From the NCBI GenBank assembly GCA_030430565.1, contig JAUIKS010000011.1, positions 241,494 through 305,493 of the forward strand: a stretch of DNA of 64,000 bases, given 5' to 3'. Shown here piece by piece: positions 54,228 through 63,656 of the stretch; positions within the stretch are counted from its first letter, which is position 1; every line of letters begins with the position of its first letter. This stretch comes from Polyangia bacterium. GTDB taxonomy: Bacteria; Myxococcota_A; Polyangia; Nannocystales; Nannocystaceae. The position numbers and the translations under genes were made by a program. The notes below the pieces were generated by a model. That model was not told where the DNA came from and ran no database searches. It worked only from the letters and a program-made list of their open reading frames with translations.

Positions 54228-54944
54228 ATGCTCACCGCCTCGCTGCTCCAGCTCCTCACCCACCAGGTCGTCGGCCTGCAGCTGCTCGCCGCCGCCCCCG
54301 AAGAGCCTCCGCCCGCGCCGGCGCCCGTGATCGAGGGGCTCTGGGCTGGGCACCAAGTCAACTTCGGCAAGCGCCGGATCCCGCTGCGCGGCAAGATGAC
54401 GACCCGGGTCGACAACTTCGTGCTCGCGAAGATCACGCGACGCGGCGACACCCTCGAGGTCACGCAGCGCGCCTGCGACGTCAAGATCAAGCCGGTCGCG
54501 GGCGTGCACGCCGACATGGACGTGCAGCACCTCCCGGGCACCAACTTCAAGCTCGGGCTGCGCATGCGGGACGCTCGTGGTGACATGTTCCAGGGGACAT
54601 CTCGCGTGCAGTGGACCGCCGAGGACGACCTCGACGGCGACAACAACCCCGGCATGACCGTGGACATCGGCGGCCGCGTGTGCGCCGGCAAGCTCTACGT
54701 CGCCAACGACTCCCGCACGACCTTCACCCTGACCGCCACCGAGTCGCTGATCCGCGGACACGCGATCGTGCGGGTCAGCCAGGCGGTCTTGGGCGCCAAG
54801 GGCGTCTGTCTCTCGACCTTCGCGCGGGACACCAAAGAGCAGGTGAGCGGACCCGTCGCCTACGTACCGGTCCCAGCGGGCACCACCTGCGAGCGACTGC
54901 GCGAACGCGCGTGGCCGGTCGACGCGACCCGCCAGCCCGCGTAA
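54228..54944 (+). CDS. hypothetical protein, probably exported
   Basis: A 238-residue protein with a hydrophobic N-terminus (LLQLLTHQVVGLQLLAAAP) followed by a Pro/Ala-rich segment, then a beta-rich domain (GLWAGHQVNFGKRRIPLRGK, VAGVHADMDVQHLPG). Four cysteines in the mature part could pair. It sits between the two CarA/CarH homologues in the same direction and may be light-regulated with them. No family recognised. Confidence 0.6.
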   Translation: MLTASLLQLLTHQVVGLQLLAAAPEEPPPAPAPVIEGLWAGHQVNFGKRRIPLRGKMTTRVDNFVLAKITRRGDTLEVTQRACDVKIKPVAGVHADMDVQHLPGTNFKLGLRMRDARGDMFQGTSRVQWTAEDDLDGDNNPGMTVDIGGRVCAGKLYVANDSRTTFTLTATESLIRGHAIVRVSQAVLGAKGVCLSTFARDTKEQVSGPVAYVPVPAGTTCERLRERAWPVDATRQPA

Positions 54945-55042
54945 AAGGCCGAAAACACGACGCTTTTCCGCCCCGGCGCAGGACTCCCGGAGGCGCGCAC
55001 AGCGATCTTGAACACGCGCGACACATCCGCGATCCTGACTTG

Positions 55043-55942
55043 GTGCAGACGCGCGGGACCCGGTACCGAATTCAAGCCGTCGCGGAGATGACGGGCGTGC
55101 CCGCGCCGACGCTGCGCGCGTGGGAGCGGCGGTACGGAGTTCCCTCTCCAGAGCGAACCGCCAGCTCGTACCGCCTGTACAGCGAGACCGACATCCGCAT
55201 CATCCGCAAGCTGCGTGAGCTGTGTGACAACGGCATGTCACCGGCCGAGGCCGCCAAGATCGTCCAGCGCGTAGCCGCGCCGGAGCCCGCGCCCAGCGGC
55301 GCGCTCGACCCCTACGAGGCGACCCGCGACGCGATCTTGAGCGCGGTAAAGCGCTTTCGCACCGAGGAGCTCGAGCGCGCGATGCAGCGCGCCATGCTGC
55401 TCGGCTCCGGCCACACCATCTACACCAACGTGCTCGGCCCGGTCATGAAGAGCATCGGCGACCTCTGGCACGCGGGGGAGCTCTCGGTCGCCCAGGAGCA
55501 CATGACGACGGAGCTCCTGGGGCGCACCGCCCGCGACATCCTGCGGCTCCTGCAGCCGACCCCGCCCGAGGGCCAGGCCGTGCTCGCCTGCTTCGCCGAC
55601 GAGCAGCACGCCTTCCCGCTGTTCGGCGTCGCCTTCCAGACCACGCAGTGGCGCATCAACCCGGTGATCCTCGGCGCATGCACCCCGCCGGCGGCGATCC
55701 GCCACGCGGTCGAGGAGCTGCACCCGATCTTCGTCGGTCTCTCCGCGACCGTCGAGATCCAGCCCCACCGCGCGCGCGAGCTCATCGAGGCCTACGCGGA
55801 CGCCTGCGGCGACACGCGCTGGATCATCGGGGGCGCCGCGGTCGAGCCTCTGCGCGAGCTCGTCGAGCGCTGCGGCGGACGGGTCGGCGGCCTCAGCGAG
55901 CTCAAGTCGCTGGTCACCGAGGCCCGCCGCGCCCGGCTGTGA
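55043..55942 (+). CDS. second CarA/CarH-type B12-dependent MerR-family repressor
   Basis: A 299-residue homologue of the regulator at 53046, without its basic tail. MerR domain (about 6-75: IQAVAEMTGVPAPTLRAWERRYG), cap with W142-x9-E152-H153 (WHAGELSVAQEH) and the B12 domain with H189 (DEQHAFP). All residues needed for B12 binding and light sensing appear intact. In Myxococcus, CarA (light-independent repression lifted by CarS) and CarH (direct B12 photoreceptor) are encoded side by side; which homologue plays which role here cannot be read. Start GTG 55043 is weak; TTG 55040 is alternative. Confidence 0.88.
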   Translation: MQTRGTRYRIQAVAEMTGVPAPTLRAWERRYGVPSPERTASSYRLYSETDIRIIRKLRELCDNGMSPAEAAKIVQRVAAPEPAPSGALDPYEATRDAILSAVKRFRTEELERAMQRAMLLGSGHTIYTNVLGPVMKSIGDLWHAGELSVAQEHMTTELLGRTARDILRLLQPTPPEGQAVLACFADEQHAFPLFGVAFQTTQWRINPVILGACTPPAAIRHAVEELHPIFVGLSATVEIQPHRARELIEAYADACGDTRWIIGGAAVEPLRELVERCGGRVGGLSELKSLVTEARRARL

Positions 55943-56283
55943 TCGAGCTCGATGACGCGCGCGTCGCCCAGCGACGCGGGGATTTATCGGCGCGTCACAG
56001 CGGATCACGGGGCGATCGCACTAAAACGCGCGCGCGAAAGATGTCTAAAAGAGCAGCATGCGGAGAGCAGCTCGCGCGCCTCGAGCACGCGACGCGCGAC
56101 GTCGAACTCACGGGGCGCGCAGTCCACGAATTATTTTCGAAGGCGCGCGCGCGGCCGAGCTCGACGGGCGCCGCCGCGCGATCGAACGTCGTCAAACAGG
56201 CGCGGACGCTGTTGATAAGATGCCGTCCTGACCTCGCGGACGCGAAGGGTTCTCGCCGCGACGCTCGGAGTGGAGTCGAAGAC
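55943..56283. other. 341-bp region without assigned gene
   Basis: Between the second repressor and the V4R-like gene. The downstream frame is open back to an ATG at 56041 (MSKRAACGEQLARLEHATRD), but codon use there is mixed and the conserved protein starts later. No RNA gene, strong dyad or repeat is seen. Confidence 0.45.
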
Positions 56284-56805
56284 GTGAGAACGCATCAAGG
56301 TGAAGGACGATACAGCGGCGCGGCACTCAACTCGTTCTTGCTAGGGCTCGGGCACTCCGAGGCGCTCGTGAAGAAAGTGTTAACCGACGCCGGGGTCGAC
56401 AGCATCGATCCCGAGCGGTGGTACGAGATCAACTGGGCGATCGGGATCTACTTCAGCATCGCCGAGAAGATCGGGCGCGGCGCGATCATCGAGGTCGGCA
56501 AGAAGATGATCGAGGCAGCCGCCTGGCCGCCTGGGGTCGACAAGGACATCAAGAGCCTGCTGGGCAGCCTCGACACCGCCTATCGGATGGCCGCCGAGGG
56601 ACCGAACATCGGCGAGATCCGCTGCGAGTTTCACGACGACGAGAGCGCGACGCTCGTGTGGACCTCGATGGGGCCGTGCGCGCTCAACATCGGCATCATG
56701 CAGGGCTGCTGCTCCAAGCTCGGCATCCAGGCGGTCGTCGAGCACGCGCCCGGCGAGTGCATGGACGACGGCGGCTCCTCCTGCACCTACTTCCTCAGCC
56801 TCTAG
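56284..56805 (+). CDS. V4R-like sensor domain protein
   Basis: A 173-residue soluble protein starting at GTG 56284, with GGAG 8 nt upstream. It has one domain: a helical N-terminus (ALNSFLLGLGHSEALVKKVL), WYEINWAIGIYFSIAEKIGRG, and an end GIMQGCCSKLGIQAVVEHAPGECMDDGGSSCTYFLSL-type (only parts quoted) with C-x(2,3)-D-G-x-x-C-x-F, the V4R-like closing motif also found in the protein at 18613. It is 11 bp from a STAS gene, which mirrors the V4R/PAS-STAS pair at 18.6-21.3 kb. Ligand unknown. Confidence 0.6.
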   Translation: MRTHQGEGRYSGAALNSFLLGLGHSEALVKKVLTDAGVDSIDPERWYEINWAIGIYFSIAEKIGRGAIIEVGKKMIEAAAWPPGVDKDIKSLLGSLDTAYRMAAEGPNIGEIRCEFHDDESATLVWTSMGPCALNIGIMQGCCSKLGIQAVVEHAPGECMDDGGSSCTYFLSL

Positions 56806-56816
56806 CGCGGGACCGC

Positions 56817-57704
56817 ATGAACGACGAGCTCGCCGCGTGGGTTGAACGGGACGCGAACGCGATCAGCGACGCGCTGGCGACGAAGCTCGCGGCGCGCCCG
56901 CGAACGGTCTTTCGCCAGATCGGGGCGGAGGCCTGTCTCGAGCTCGCGCGCGCGCTGACCGACGCGCTGCGACAGGATCTAGAGGGCCAGCAGACATCGG
57001 CGGTCCGGCGCGCGCTGACCGAGCTGACGCGAACGCTCGCGCCTCGAGGGCTCGGCTTCTCGGCGCTGCGTCAGCTGCTCAACGCGCTGCGCGCGGTCGC
57101 GCTCGAGTCCACGTCCCGCGCGCGGCTGAGCGCCGAGTCGCGCCAGGCGGTCGAGGCGTGGCTGTACCAAGCCGTGATCAGCGCCTCGATGCAGCTGTTC
57201 GCCTACCACCAGGCGCAGATGCAAGAGCAGGCGGCGCAGCTCGAGGTCAGTCAGCTCGAGTCGCAGCTCGACGAGCTCAAGACCGCGCTCGACGAGAAGA
57301 CGGAGCTGCTCGAGGTGATCCGCGCGGTCTCGACCCCGATCGTCCCGATCCACGACGGCATCCTCGTCGTCCCGCTGATCGGCGTCCTCGACGAGGAGCG
57401 CGCGACCCTGCTGACCGAGCGAGTCCTGCGCACGATCGTCACGACCAGCTCGCAGGTCGTCCTGCTCGACCTCTCCGGCGTCCCGGTGTTCGACGAGCGC
57501 GCGGCCGAGCTGCTCGTCCGCACCGGGAGGGCCGTGCGCCTGCTCGGCGCCGAGCTGATCATCGTCGGGCTGTCCTCCGCGATCGCGCGCACGATCGTCG
57601 AGCTCGACCTCGACCTCGCCGGCATCACGACGCTCAGCACCCTGCAGGCGGGGCTGTCGCTCGCGCTCGCGCGCCGTCAGCTCGGCATCCGACCGCTCGC
57701 GTGA
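56817..57704 (+). CDS. STAS-domain regulatory protein (RsbR-like)
   Basis: A 295-residue soluble protein. The N-terminal about 175 residues are helical (an RsbR-type globin-like or other sensor domain is possible), followed by a coiled coil (about 125-165, MQEQAAQLEVSQLESQLDEL) and a C-terminal STAS domain (about 180-290) with ILVVPLIGVLDEERA, VVLLDLSGVPVFDE and LIIVGLSSAIART. The phosphoacceptor in this family sits in the LDLSGVP loop. It is similar to the STAS part of the protein at 20182. It is preceded by a V4R-like gene. Confidence 0.82.
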   Translation: MNDELAAWVERDANAISDALATKLAARPRTVFRQIGAEACLELARALTDALRQDLEGQQTSAVRRALTELTRTLAPRGLGFSALRQLLNALRAVALESTSRARLSAESRQAVEAWLYQAVISASMQLFAYHQAQMQEQAAQLEVSQLESQLDELKTALDEKTELLEVIRAVSTPIVPIHDGILVVPLIGVLDEERATLLTERVLRTIVTTSSQVVLLDLSGVPVFDERAAELLVRTGRAVRLLGAELIIVGLSSAIARTIVELDLDLAGITTLSTLQAGLSLALARRQLGIRPLA

Positions 57705-57748
57705 CGGCGGCGACGGGCCGCGCGCGACCCGTCGCCCGCGACCCGCCG

Positions 57749-60511
57749 TCAGGGCGTGTCGTAGGGATCCGCCGGGTCGCTGTTCGCGACCAGCTCATCG
57801 CCGTCGAGGTGGCCGTCGCCGTCGCGATCGAGGCCGACGCGGAAGCCGGTCCCGGGCGGCGTGCAGGTGTACGTCACCGGGTTCCCGAGCAGCGCGAGCA
57901 GCAGCATCTGGAGGCTGTCCAGGGACGGCAGCGACGAGTAGCTCGTGTCGTAGTCGACACCGTTGAACAAGAGGCCCAGCTCGGCGCCGAAGAACCGGCT
58001 CTTGGCGACGAGCTCGCAGTCGCCCTCGTTCGCGCGATCGCGCAGCAGCTGAATGCGCGGCGCGACGGTGACGAAGTTGGTCGCGGTGAGCGTGATCTGC
58101 TGCCCGACGATCGGCTTGAGGTTCGAGTCCATCGCGAACACGAACTCGGCGACTTTCTTCATGGTGTCGAAGTCCTCGAAGCCGTCGTTGGTCAGCGCGA
58201 ACGCGTTGAAGAAGCGCATCGGGCTGTCCTTTGAGCCATCGTGCGTGAAGCCGAAGGAGCGCACCTGATCGCCCTGATGGCTCGCGTCGTAGAACGGGAG
58301 GCCAGGCCGGTTGAAGAAGAAGTCGTCGTCCGGGAAGCCGAACGTCCCGACCTTCGTGTAGAGGTTGCGCAGGTGCGGGACCTTGAAGGTCTGCGAGAAC
58401 TCCGCGTGCACGACCTGGCCGTCGCTGCCGAAGAAGCCCGGGCGCGCGATCCCGTACTGCGCGTTCCCGTCGGGGTCGATCACGTGGCAGTCCGCGCACG
58501 TGAAGTCGACGCCGTTGACGAAGTTGTTAAACGCGAGCTTGGTGTTGAAGAACACCTCGCCCTCGGCCTCGCGCTCGCTGAGCGAATTGTCGAGCGCGCG
58601 GATCGGGTTCGGCGGGTACATGACCTGCAGCTGGAAGTCCGTGAAGGCCTGCATGTCCGCCTGCGGCAGCTCGGCGTCCAGGCCGATGAGGCCCGGGAAC
58701 GCGATGTTGAACGCGTTGAAGGCCGCCTCCTCGCTGAACGCGCCGCTGTTGGGCTGCGCGGGCGCGCCGAGGCTCTCGCCGTTGCGATCGCCGCGCCAGT
58801 GCATCGGGCCGTGGTTATCGAGCCCGCGCAGGCTCTGGGTCGTCATCGGGCCCTTCATCGGGTGGAAGTCGACGTCGCCGACCCCGAGGTTGTCCAGGAT
58901 GTTCGTCGGCGTCGCCGTCACGTCGCCGTCAGGGTCGCCGAGGTCCCACGAGAGCTCGTCTTTGTCGCCGAACACGTGGCACGACGCGCACGACTGATCG
59001 CCGCGGCTCGAGGTCAACGCGGCGTCGTAGAGGAAGCGGCGGCCGGCGACGATCGACGCGGGCTCGGGGTTGTGCATCGCGACGTGATCGATCTCAGCGC
59101 GCGTGTCGGTGTCGATGATCGAGACGCCGTTGTCGAAGCGCGTGAGCACGTAGAGCCGATCGCGCGCCTCGTCGAGGACCACGCCCGTCGGCCCGCCGCC
59201 GCTGACCGCGATCTGATCCACCGCGTCCGGGTAGAACGCGTCGTCCTCCAGCTCGCTGGTGTCATGGATGACGATCTTGTCGTTGCCGAGCGCCGCCGTG
59301 TACAGCGTCTCGCCGTCGCTCGTGATCGCCATCTGCAGGGGCTGCGAGACGCTCAGCTCGGACTCGGCGTTCGGGGTCGGCGCGCAGCAGCTGTCGTAGT
59401 CGATGTGCTTGTTGAGCAGCCGCGGCTGGACGCCGTCCCCGTTGATCACGGTGATGCGGTTGTCGACGGCGTGCCCGCGCACCGTGGTCTCGGCGAACTC
59501 GCCGGCGCCCTCGAAGCGGACGTGGTTGCGCGCCTCGGTGTTGGTCACGTAGATGGAGCCGTTGACCGGGTTCACGATCATGTTGAAGAGCGTCGTGCCG
59601 ACGTGCGCGTACCAGCCGTCGTGCGCGCGCAGCTCCGGCGTCGCGGCCATCGCGTCGATCGCGAAGACGTCCTTGTCGGGCAGGTTGAACTTGATCTTGT
59701 CGTCCCACGCGCGCCCGAGCTCGTCGACCCAGTGCTCACCGTCGTACTTGACGATGAGGCTCATGTCGGGCTCGGCGACGCCGGCGTGGTTGACGTTCGG
59801 CAGCGGGATACCCCCGTCCGCCTCGCCGGTGTCCGGGATAACCCCGAGCGGGACGATCGCGGTCTGGTTCCCCGACGCGAACGCGGCCGCGTAGACCGTC
59901 GCGCCGTCGGGCGAGGTCGCGAGCGCGCGCGGGACGTCGCTGAACAGGTTCACGATCGCGACCGGCTCCCCGCCGAGCGCGACGCCGAGGTCGCTCGCGT
60001 CGAACACCCACACGTCGGCGCGCCCTACGCTCGGCGTCGTGAGCTCCGGTTCAAAGGGCGCGTTCTGACCGCGGTGCGCCGCCGTGATAAACGCTCGCTG
60101 CCCGCCCGGGCCGGCGAACACGATGTCGCGCGGCTCGTCCCCCACGAGCAGCGTCCGCTTAACCCGCGGCGCGAAGCCGCCGACGTCGATCACGGTGACG
60201 CTGTCAGAGAGGTGATTGACGACCCATACCTCATCGTCGTCGCGCGCGGCCACGGCGACCGGCTCGAGGCCGACCGGGGTCGACCAGAGATGCTCGAGCC
60301 CCCAGGGCTTGACCGCGAAGGTCTCGAGGCGATTGTCAGGCGTGTTGACCACGAACAGCCTCGAGCCGTCGGGGCTGAGCGCGAGCGGGCGTACCTGGCC
60401 GCTCTCGAACGCGACGAAGGGCTCTGCGGCCTGGGCCGCTCGATCGCCGGAGAGTAACGCTGCGCCGATCAGGGCTGATGAAATGAATAGCTTGCGGAGG
60501 TGCATCACCAT
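57749..60511 (-). CDS. exported beta-propeller protein with two c-type heme sites
   Basis: A 920-residue secreted protein. After a signal peptide (KLFISSALIGAALLSGDRAAQA) there is a YncE-type beta-propeller (about 30-490; SPDGSRLFVVNTPDNRLETF, VWVVNHLSDSVTVIDVGG). The C-terminal part has two heme sites, CASCH (about residue 508) and CADCH (about 671), and the MauG/di-heme peroxidase-like segments MKGPMTTQSLRGLDNHGPMHW and FKVPHLRNLYTKVGTFG. These proteins are periplasmic or surface electron carriers or peroxidases of poorly known function in myxobacteria. ATG 60511 or 60505 may be the start. A short DRDGDGHLDGDE motif near the end suggests calcium binding. Confidence 0.85.
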   Translation of the reverse strand: MVMHLRKLFISSALIGAALLSGDRAAQAAEPFVAFESGQVRPLALSPDGSRLFVVNTPDNRLETFAVKPWGLEHLWSTPVGLEPVAVAARDDDEVWVVNHLSDSVTVIDVGGFAPRVKRTLLVGDEPRDIVFAGPGGQRAFITAAHRGQNAPFEPELTTPSVGRADVWVFDASDLGVALGGEPVAIVNLFSDVPRALATSPDGATVYAAAFASGNQTAIVPLGVIPDTGEADGGIPLPNVNHAGVAEPDMSLIVKYDGEHWVDELGRAWDDKIKFNLPDKDVFAIDAMAATPELRAHDGWYAHVGTTLFNMIVNPVNGSIYVTNTEARNHVRFEGAGEFAETTVRGHAVDNRITVINGDGVQPRLLNKHIDYDSCCAPTPNAESELSVSQPLQMAITSDGETLYTAALGNDKIVIHDTSELEDDAFYPDAVDQIAVSGGGPTGVVLDEARDRLYVLTRFDNGVSIIDTDTRAEIDHVAMHNPEPASIVAGRRFLYDAALTSSRGDQSCASCHVFGDKDELSWDLGDPDGDVTATPTNILDNLGVGDVDFHPMKGPMTTQSLRGLDNHGPMHWRGDRNGESLGAPAQPNSGAFSEEAAFNAFNIAFPGLIGLDAELPQADMQAFTDFQLQVMYPPNPIRALDNSLSEREAEGEVFFNTKLAFNNFVNGVDFTCADCHVIDPDGNAQYGIARPGFFGSDGQVVHAEFSQTFKVPHLRNLYTKVGTFGFPDDDFFFNRPGLPFYDASHQGDQVRSFGFTHDGSKDSPMRFFNAFALTNDGFEDFDTMKKVAEFVFAMDSNLKPIVGQQITLTATNFVTVAPRIQLLRDRANEGDCELVAKSRFFGAELGLLFNGVDYDTSYSSLPSLDSLQMLLLALLGNPVTYTCTPPGTGFRVGLDRDGDGHLDGDELVANSDPADPYDTP

Positions 60512-60743
60512 CAATCGTATTGGCGAAAGAAATTCGCGAATACGCTGTCCCTTAATCATCACGCCAACATCTCAATGTCACCACCATGACCACAGCGGCG
60601 CTGCAGGGCCACAGGCACCGACAGCGCGTAGGTGTGGATACTAGGCGTATCTACACACGTTTCGTGACAGCTCAGCGCGCGCTCGCGCGCCGATGAGCGC
60701 CGCTTGTGTTATCAACGTTACCGTGATGATTCAGCGTGTTCTT

Positions 60744-60779
60744 CTGATCAACAGCTGAGATCAGTCAGCGCTATTTTTT
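60744..60779 (+). terminator. terminator-like hairpin with T-run, no gene upstream on the plus strand
   Basis: CTGATC (60744-60749) and GATCAG (60759-60764) can pair, followed after 8 nt by TTTTTT (60773-60778). No plus-strand gene precedes it within the window's spacer, so it may end an unannotated small RNA or be fortuitous. Confidence 0.3.
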
Positions 60780-60963
60780 CCTGTCAACGCGCTGAGAAAG
60801 CGCTGTGTTGTCCCAGGAGATGATCCCGCGCCAGCCCGCGCCTAGCGTCGAGCGCGCGAGCCAATTCGAGGGAGGAATTGGGTGCTCGAGACCCCTGCCC
60901 TCGCGCGAAAACGAGGCCGCGAGCCCCTCTCCAGCGACTATCGTGCTACGCGAACACGATCGC

Positions 60964-60971
60964 AGGAGGTG
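60964..60971 (+). promoter_or_regulatory. strong ribosome binding site AGGAGGTG of the P450 gene
   Basis: AGGAGGTG lies 5 nt before ATG 60977 and fixes that start, although the open frame runs further upstream. Confidence 0.85.
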
Positions 60972-60976
60972 ACCCG

Positions 60977-62221
<1,245 letters not shown>

Positions 62222-62271
62222 CGCCAAAGGCGACGTGGTCGACGCGCGCGCCCGTGCGGTAGGCTGACGGC

Positions 62272-63633
62272 GTGAAGCTCTCCGAGGCCCGCCGGCGGCT
62301 CCCCGTGCTCACGGACGATCGCGCGCTCCCGCGCCAGGACACGCGCCGCGCCCGGGCGACGCGGGCCGGCGGAACGGTTTCACAAGCGGCCCCGATCCCG
62401 CGGCTGTGCGTCTGGGAGATCACGCTGCGCTGCGACCTCCGCTGCGCGCACTGTGGCTCGCGCGCGGGCGCGGCGAGGGAGCGGGAGCTCAGCACCGAGG
62501 ACGCGCTCACGCTGGTCGAGGAGCTGCGGGCCCTCGGCGTCGGCGAGGTCGTGCTGATCGGCGGCGAGGCCTACCTGCGCGGCGACTTCATCCTGCTGAT
62601 CCGCGCGATCCGAGCGGCCGGCATGACCTGCACCCTGACGACCGGCGCGCTCGGCCTGACCCAGGCGCGCGTCGACGCCATGGTCGAGGCCGGGATCAGC
62701 GGCGTCAGCGTCTCGATCGACGGCGACGAGGCGGTCCACGACGAGCTGCGCGGCGTGCCCGGGAGCTGGCGGCGCGCGCTCGCGGCGCTCGAGCGCCTGC
62801 GCGCGCGCGGGGTCTCGAGCTCCGTCAACACCCAGCTCAACCGCCGCACCACGCCGACGCTCGAGGCGCTGCTTCAGCGCCTGCACGACGTCGGCGTCCG
62901 CGGCTGGCAGCTGCAGATCACCGCGCCCTTCGGCCGCGCCGCCGATGACCCCGACCTGCTCCTTCAGCCCTATGACTACCCCGCGCTGTTTGAGCGCCTC
63001 GACCGGCTCGAGCGGCGCTGCGCCGCGCTCGGCGTCCGCCTGTTCCCGGCCAACAGCCTCGGCTACTTCGGACCCCACGCGGCGCGCCTGCGTCGCTGGC
63101 AGCGCGGCGGACACTACGCGGGCTGCCACGCCGGCCGCACCTCCATCGGGATCGAGGCCGACGGCGCGATCAAGGGCTGCCCGAGCCTCGGCGGGCGGGC
63201 CAACGTCGCCGGTCGCTGGCGCCCCGGCGCGCTCGCCGAGCTCTGGCGCGCCGCCGAGCTGAGCTACACCCGCGCGCGCGGGCAAGATGTCCTCTGGGGC
63301 TACTGCGGCGAGTGCTACTACCGCGCGGTCTGCATGGGCGGCTGCACCGCGGTCGCCGAGCCGCTGATGGGGCGCCCCGGCAACAACCCCTACTGCCACC
63401 ACCGCGCCCTCGAGATGCGGCGCGCGGGCCTGCGCGAGCGCGTCGAGCTGGTCGCGCGCGCCCCCGGCGTGCCCTTTGACCACGGCCTGTTCCGGATCAT
63501 CCGCGAGTACGAGGACCCGCGCCTGCGCGCCGCCGCGGGCCCTCTGCAGATCGACGAGCCCCGGGTCTCGCGGCGGGTCGAGCCCGAGGGCGCCGGGCGC
63601 CCCGTCGCGCTCGCCGAGCGCGCGCCGGAGTAG
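62272..63633 (+). CDS. radical SAM protein with SPASM-type C-terminal cysteines
   Basis: A 453-residue protein starting at GTG 62272. After about 45 N-terminal residues the radical SAM motif is CDLRCAHC (C-x3-C-x2-C), with GGEAYLRGD and SVSIDGDEAVHDELRG as the SAM-binding follow-up. The C-terminal half has the cysteines of a SPASM domain for auxiliary iron-sulfur clusters (YAGCHAGRTSIGIEADGAIK, GCPSLGG, YCGECYYRAVCMGGC). This class includes peptide-modifying maturases and other tailoring enzymes; no peptide precursor is seen beside it. It starts 50 bp after the P450 stop, so the two may be co-expressed. Confidence 0.9.
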   Translation: MKLSEARRRLPVLTDDRALPRQDTRRARATRAGGTVSQAAPIPRLCVWEITLRCDLRCAHCGSRAGAARERELSTEDALTLVEELRALGVGEVVLIGGEAYLRGDFILLIRAIRAAGMTCTLTTGALGLTQARVDAMVEAGISGVSVSIDGDEAVHDELRGVPGSWRRALAALERLRARGVSSSVNTQLNRRTTPTLEALLQRLHDVGVRGWQLQITAPFGRAADDPDLLLQPYDYPALFERLDRLERRCAALGVRLFPANSLGYFGPHAARLRRWQRGGHYAGCHAGRTSIGIEADGAIKGCPSLGGRANVAGRWRPGALAELWRAAELSYTRARGQDVLWGYCGECYYRAVCMGGCTAVAEPLMGRPGNNPYCHHRALEMRRAGLRERVELVARAPGVPFDHGLFRIIREYEDPRLRAAAGPLQIDEPRVSRRVEPEGAGRPVALAERAPE

Positions 63634-63656
63634 CGGTCTACGGCCGCCCTCGACGC

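Larger units (their letters stand above)
60512..60976. other. 465-bp divergent intergenic region with two inverted repeats
   Basis: Between the cytochrome gene (minus) and the P450 gene (plus). It holds GTGTGGATAC-TAGGC-GTATCTACAC (60632-60656), a dyad with one mismatch per arm pair, a likely operator, and a hairpin at 60744-60764 followed by a T-run. It is more AT-rich than its surroundings. No gene is seen. Confidence 0.6.
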
